In this document: one piece after another, positions 61,701-64,000 of the stretch
Position numbering within the stretch: position 1 is the stretch's first letter
How the letters are laid out: each line of letters begins with the position of its first letter
DNA from: Pseudomonas frederiksbergensis
GTDB taxonomy: Bacteria > Pseudomonadota > Gammaproteobacteria > Pseudomonadales > Pseudomonadaceae
Length of the DNA stretch: 64,000 nt
Direction: 5' to 3'
Assembly: GCF_003732705.1 (NCBI RefSeq)
Contig: NZ_MOBR01000006.1
Span: forward strand, 1-64,000
Translations under genes and position numbers: made by a program
Notes under the pieces: model-generated
Databases searched by the model: none
Told to the model about the DNA's origin: nothing
The model's input: the letters and a program-made list of their open reading frames with translations, nothing else

Positions 61701-62675
61701 TCAGCCTTTCCAGACTTGCGGGTTAACCAAGTCCTGGGGGCGCTCGCCGAGCAACGCGCTGCGCAAGTTGGCCAGGGCGCGGTTGGCCATGGCTTCGCGG
61801 GTTTCATCAGTGGCGGAGCCGATATGCGGGAGTGTCACCGCGTTTTTCAGTTGGAAAAGGGGCGACTCGGCCAGCGGTTCTTTCTCGTAGACGTCCAGAC
61901 CCGCGCCGCGGATCCGATTGTTTTGCAGCGCTTCGATCAGCGCCGGTTCGTCCACCACCGGACCGCGGGCGATGTTCACCAGAATCGCGCTCGGCTTCAT
62001 CAGCGCCAGTTCGCGGTGGCTGATCAGGTGTTTGGTCTTCTCGCTGAGCGGCACCACCAGGCAGACGAAATCGGCTTCGGCCAGCAACTGGTCAAGGCTG
62101 CGGAACTGCGCGCCGAGTTCCTGTTCCAGCTCGGTCTTGCGGCTGTTGCCGCTGTAGATAACCGGCATGTTGAAACCCAGCCGACCACGACGGGCAATGG
62201 CCGCGCCGATATTGCCCATACCGACGATGCCCAGGGTCTTGCCGTGCACATCGCAACCAAACAGCGGCGCGCCGACGGTCGCTTGCCACTGCCCGGCCTT
62301 GGTCCAGGCGTCCAGTTCGGCGACGCGACGGGCACTGCTCATCAGCAAGGCAAAGGCCAGGTCGGCGGTGCTTTCGGTGAGCACATCCGGGGTGTTGGTG
62401 AGCATGATCCCGCGTTCGTTGAAATAGGCGACGTCATAGTTGTCGTAGCCCACCGAAACGCTGGACACCACCTCCAGTTTGGCGGCGTTTTCCAGTTGCG
62501 TGCGGCCGAGTTTGCGACCGACGCCGATCAAGCCGTGGGCATGGGGCAGGGCTTCATTGAACTGGGCGTTGATGTCGCCGTTTTTCGGGTTCGGCACGAT
62601 CACGTCGAAGTCTTGCTTCAAGCGCTCAATCATTTCGGGAGTGACACGGCTGAAAGCGAGGACGGTTTTTTTCAT
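61701..62675 (-). CDS. D-2-hydroxyacid dehydrogenase (GhrB/2-ketogluconate reductase-like)
   Basis: 324-residue NAD(P)-dependent D-2-hydroxyacid dehydrogenase. The nucleotide motif is LGIVGMGNIGAAIARR, with NSRK following as an NADPH-type loop (Arg-Lys instead of Asp). Catalytic Arg is in NIARGPVVDEPAL, Glu in AGLDVYEKEP and His in LPHIGSATDETREAM. It reduces glyoxylate, hydroxypyruvate or 2-ketogluconate; the sequence does not choose among them. It is a single-gene unit with a strong terminator. Confidence 0.92.
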   Translation of the reverse strand: MKKTVLAFSRVTPEMIERLKQDFDVIVPNPKNGDINAQFNEALPHAHGLIGVGRKLGRTQLENAAKLEVVSSVSVGYDNYDVAYFNERGIMLTNTPDVLTESTADLAFALLMSSARRVAELDAWTKAGQWQATVGAPLFGCDVHGKTLGIVGMGNIGAAIARRGRLGFNMPVIYSGNSRKTELEQELGAQFRSLDQLLAEADFVCLVVPLSEKTKHLISHRELALMKPSAILVNIARGPVVDEPALIEALQNNRIRGAGLDVYEKEPLAESPLFQLKNAVTLPHIGSATDETREAMANRALANLRSALLGERPQDLVNPQVWKG

Positions 62676-62764
62676 GGGAAGCGGCTCGGCGGGCAGTGGT
62701 GAATGCCAAGCACGCTAACATTCTTTTTGCGCTTTGCGCGAGGTCCCAGGCGTACGCGATTCAA

Positions 62765-62794
62765 CTGTGGGAGCGAGCTTGCTCGCTCCCACAG
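62765..62794. repeat. Solo REP half: perfect 30-base hairpin
   Basis: CTGTGGGAGCGAGC-TT-GCTCGCTCCCACAG, a perfect 14-base stem. The inner part of the BIME is missing. It lies just downstream of the unrecognised gene ending at 62801. Confidence 0.88.
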
Positions 62795-62800
62795 GGTTTG

Positions 62801-63247
62801 TTAGCGCTGCAGAAACTCCAGGCCTTCAGCCTTTATCTCACCGGTAAACATGAGTTCTTTGCTGGTGATGCTGTCGATGAAGGTGAAGTTGAACGTTGCG
62901 CCCAGCGTACCTTTTGCCTGATTGAAATCGAATGTGATGTGCCCGGTATCACTTTTCGGCGTGTGGATGACTTCTGCGCCACTCTTCAGTTGGCGCAAAA
63001 CAGGCGGGTTGACCGGGCCGCCGTCAACAAACTTATATCGTTTGTTTTGAATATTGATCGGGAAGTTCAAATAGAAAAAATTCATGGTGCTGGTGTGGGC
63101 GTCAAAGTGTGAGGCATTAACGCCGACCAGCAGATTGTTCGTGGTGAATGCCGTGACGCTGCCTTTGAAGAAACCATGTTCTTGAATAATGGCGATCACT
63201 GTGCCCAGTGCCGTGCTGGTTTCTTCATTCAAGTATGTAGCGTGCAC
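62801..63247 (-). CDS. Unrecognised beta-rich protein
   Basis: 148 residues from GTG 63247, chosen because a perfect AAGGAGG lies five bases upstream; the frame continues to 63337 without a site. I do not recognise a family. No signal peptide or membrane span is visible. The sequence is rich in alternating Thr/Val/Phe (HATYLNEETSTALGTVIAI, NNLLVGVNASHFDAH, MNFFYLNFPINIQNK, GATFNFTFIDSITSKELMF), suggesting an all-beta sandwich. Codon use is A+T-richer than the neighbours. Neighbours give no hint of function. Confidence 0.65.
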   Translation of the reverse strand: MHATYLNEETSTALGTVIAIIQEHGFFKGSVTAFTTNNLLVGVNASHFDAHTSTMNFFYLNFPINIQNKRYKFVDGGPVNPPVLRQLKSGAEVIHTPKSDTGHITFDFNQAKGTLGATFNFTFIDSITSKELMFTGEIKAEGLEFLQR

Positions 63248-63362
63248 AGTGACCTCCTTGGCGTTTGAATTGCGCAGAACATAACCATGAAGATGAGCGT
63301 CGTAAACTGTCAGAGTTGACAGTTGACGACCCCACAAAAATGCGTTCTACACCGGATCAAAA

Positions 63363-63454
63363 CTGTGGGAGCGGGCTTGCTCGCGAAAGCGGAGTGTCAG
63401 CCGACATCAATGTTGATAGTCAGGCCCTCATCGCGAGCAAGCTCGCTCCCACAA
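63363..63454. repeat. REP/BIME pair (CTCGCGA variant)
   Basis: CTGTGGGAGCGGGCTTGCTCGCGA facing TCGCGAGCAAGCTCGCTCCCACA. Confidence 0.9.
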
Positions 63455-63496
63455 TGGTGCTTGTGCGAACACAGCAGATGCGACCGACAGTTATCC

Positions 63497-63591
63497 CCTG
63501 TGGGAGCGAGCTTGCTCGCGATGGCGGCGGTTCAGTCGACTTTGATGGTGAATGTGAAATTGCCTTCGCGAGCAGGCTCACTCCTACAGGG
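63497..63591. repeat. REP/BIME pair (mixed arms)
   Basis: CCCTGTGGGAGCGAGCTTGC on the left faces GCGAGCAGGCTCACTCCTACAGG on the right. The arms belong to slightly different REP subtypes. Confidence 0.88.
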
Positions 63592-63592
63592 G

Positions 63593-63856
63593 TTAGCTTT
63601 GTGGTGAAGATTCAGGCAGTTCGATGTTATCCAGCGCCCGGTTCACCGACAGTTCGCCCAGCATGATGATTTGCTGGATGCCGAGCAGGGTGTTGCGGTG
63701 AGTGCCGTCGAGGAATCCGGCGAGGTCGCTGGTCATGACGCTGGCCGAGGCGAGGGATTCGCAGGCGTAGGCCAAAAGGGCTTCGCTGCTGGCGTCGGGG
63801 GCGACCTGGAACAGGTGGCTGGGGGTGTGGGGCGGGTTTGGTGTTGGCTTGAACAT
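63593..63856 (-). CDS. DUF6124 (DUF3077-like) family protein
   Basis: 87-residue protein opening MFKPTPNPPHTPSH, the hallmark start of a Pseudomonas-specific family (DUF6124/DUF3077). The rest is helical: SSEALLAYACESLASASVM and NTLLGIQQIIMLGELSVNRAL. Function is unknown. I chose this ATG from the family start; a frame to 63895 runs into the structured leader. The gene follows a long hairpin-forming leader (63865-64000). Confidence 0.82.
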   Translation of the reverse strand: MFKPTPNPPHTPSHLFQVAPDASSEALLAYACESLASASVMTSDLAGFLDGTHRNTLLGIQQIIMLGELSVNRALDNIELPESSPQS

Positions 63857-63864
63857 GAGGGCGA

Positions 63865-64000
63865 TACTCCATAGCGAGGTTAATGGAGCTGCCACTTTCG
63901 TTTTCCAGACGAAGGGTGGCAGCCGTGCGCGGACTGGAAAAACCGGTCAACCTCGCCAAAACCCGGCAGACCCGAAGGTCTCCCGCGCACAGCCGCCATA
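63865..64000 (-). ncRNA. Structured leader upstream of the DUF6124 gene (runs off the window)
   Basis: On the minus strand GGCGGCTGTGCGCGGG (from the window end) can pair with CCGCGCACGGCTGCC about 80 bases downstream. Inside are a hairpin AGACC-TTCG-GGTCT and a CCGGGTTTT...GACCGG pairing. A further GTGGCAG/CTGCCAC pair is near 63890 and 63920. This block is recalled from other Pseudomonas genomes next to DUF3077-type genes. It may be a leader RNA or a repeat element; I infer structure only from pairing. Confidence 0.5.

Larger units (their letters stand above)
63248..63592. other. 345-base gap with two REP/BIME pairs
   Basis: No gene seen. It contains BIMEs at 63363-63454 and 63497-63591 in tandem and the promoter region of the unrecognised gene. 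Confidence 0.7.

Noticed and set aside
63363..63591. Possible CRISPR array from regularly spaced palindromes
   Set aside because: The repeats are inverted REP pairs with unequal spacing and arms, not direct repeats with unique spacers; no cas genes.

Overview
This window looks like a chromosomal segment of a Pseudomonas of the fluorescens/putida kind. The evidence is coding style (dense, G+C-rich genes in short operons), many copies of the Pseudomonas REP palindrome (GGAGC-GAGGCTTGCCCGCGAA and its TTGCTCGCGA variants) in most larger gaps, and the gene content: HmgR-hmgABC, fecIRA plus a second sigma/anti-sigma/TonB-receptor set, a short LOV photoreceptor, yebG with a LexA box, PsiE, DUF3509 and DUF6124. 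I saw no rRNA, tRNA, CRISPR array, prophage or intact IS element.

Layout. 0.2-4.7 kb: Old Yellow Enzyme, glycosyltransferase, CysZ and trxB. 4.8-10.4 kb (minus strand): aminotransferase, ABC amino-acid-type importer and FAD amine oxidase, probably one uptake-and-catabolism unit. 10.6-13.0 kb (minus): folM-folE-folX with DUF1244 and HopJ genes, a tetrahydromonapterin-type pterin set. 13.1-16.6 kb: ABM-domain membrane protein, a MerR/LitR-like regulator without the cobalamin-ligand residues, a PilZ-like protein, a short LOV blue-light sensor and a flavodoxin, a likely light/redox response block. 16.6-18.7 kb: LysR regulator divergent from an lrgAB-like pair. 18.8-25.4 kb: class II aldolase, Asp-nucleophile hydrolase, SDR dehydrogenase, then a DUF1302-DUF1329 envelope pair, probably under the MalT-like LuxR regulator at 28.5 kb.

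25.4-35.6 kb is the most unusual part. Two large related proteins of the DUF6543/dermonecrotic-toxin-like type (800 and 1167 aa) flank the LuxR regulator. Each is preceded by LuxR sequence and followed by converging IclR sequence. In the left copy both neighbours survive only as short remnants: a frameshifted LuxR HTH, and about 57 bp encoding an HmgR-like peptide. I read this as an old duplication of a LuxR-toxin-IclR block followed by decay.

34.8-40.5 kb: hmgR, hmgA, fumarylacetoacetase, maleylacetoacetate isomerase and an aromatic-acid MFS importer (tyrosine/phenylalanine breakdown through homogentisate). 40.6-48.3 kb: SirB1-like protein, amino-acid dehydrogenase, yebG, psiE, DUF3509, an Ig-repeat protein, L-serine dehydratase with its divergent LysR, and an HPF/RaiA protein. 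48.4-59.0 kb: an iron island, with fecI-fecR-fecA leftwards and DUF3649-PepSY-DUF3325-sigma-FecR-TonB receptor rightwards, diverging from one Fur-box-like site. 59.1-64.0 kb: AraC regulator, EamA exporter, DUF2165 protein, 2-hydroxyacid dehydrogenase, an unrecognised protein, and a DUF6124 gene preceded by a strongly structured leader that runs off the window edge.
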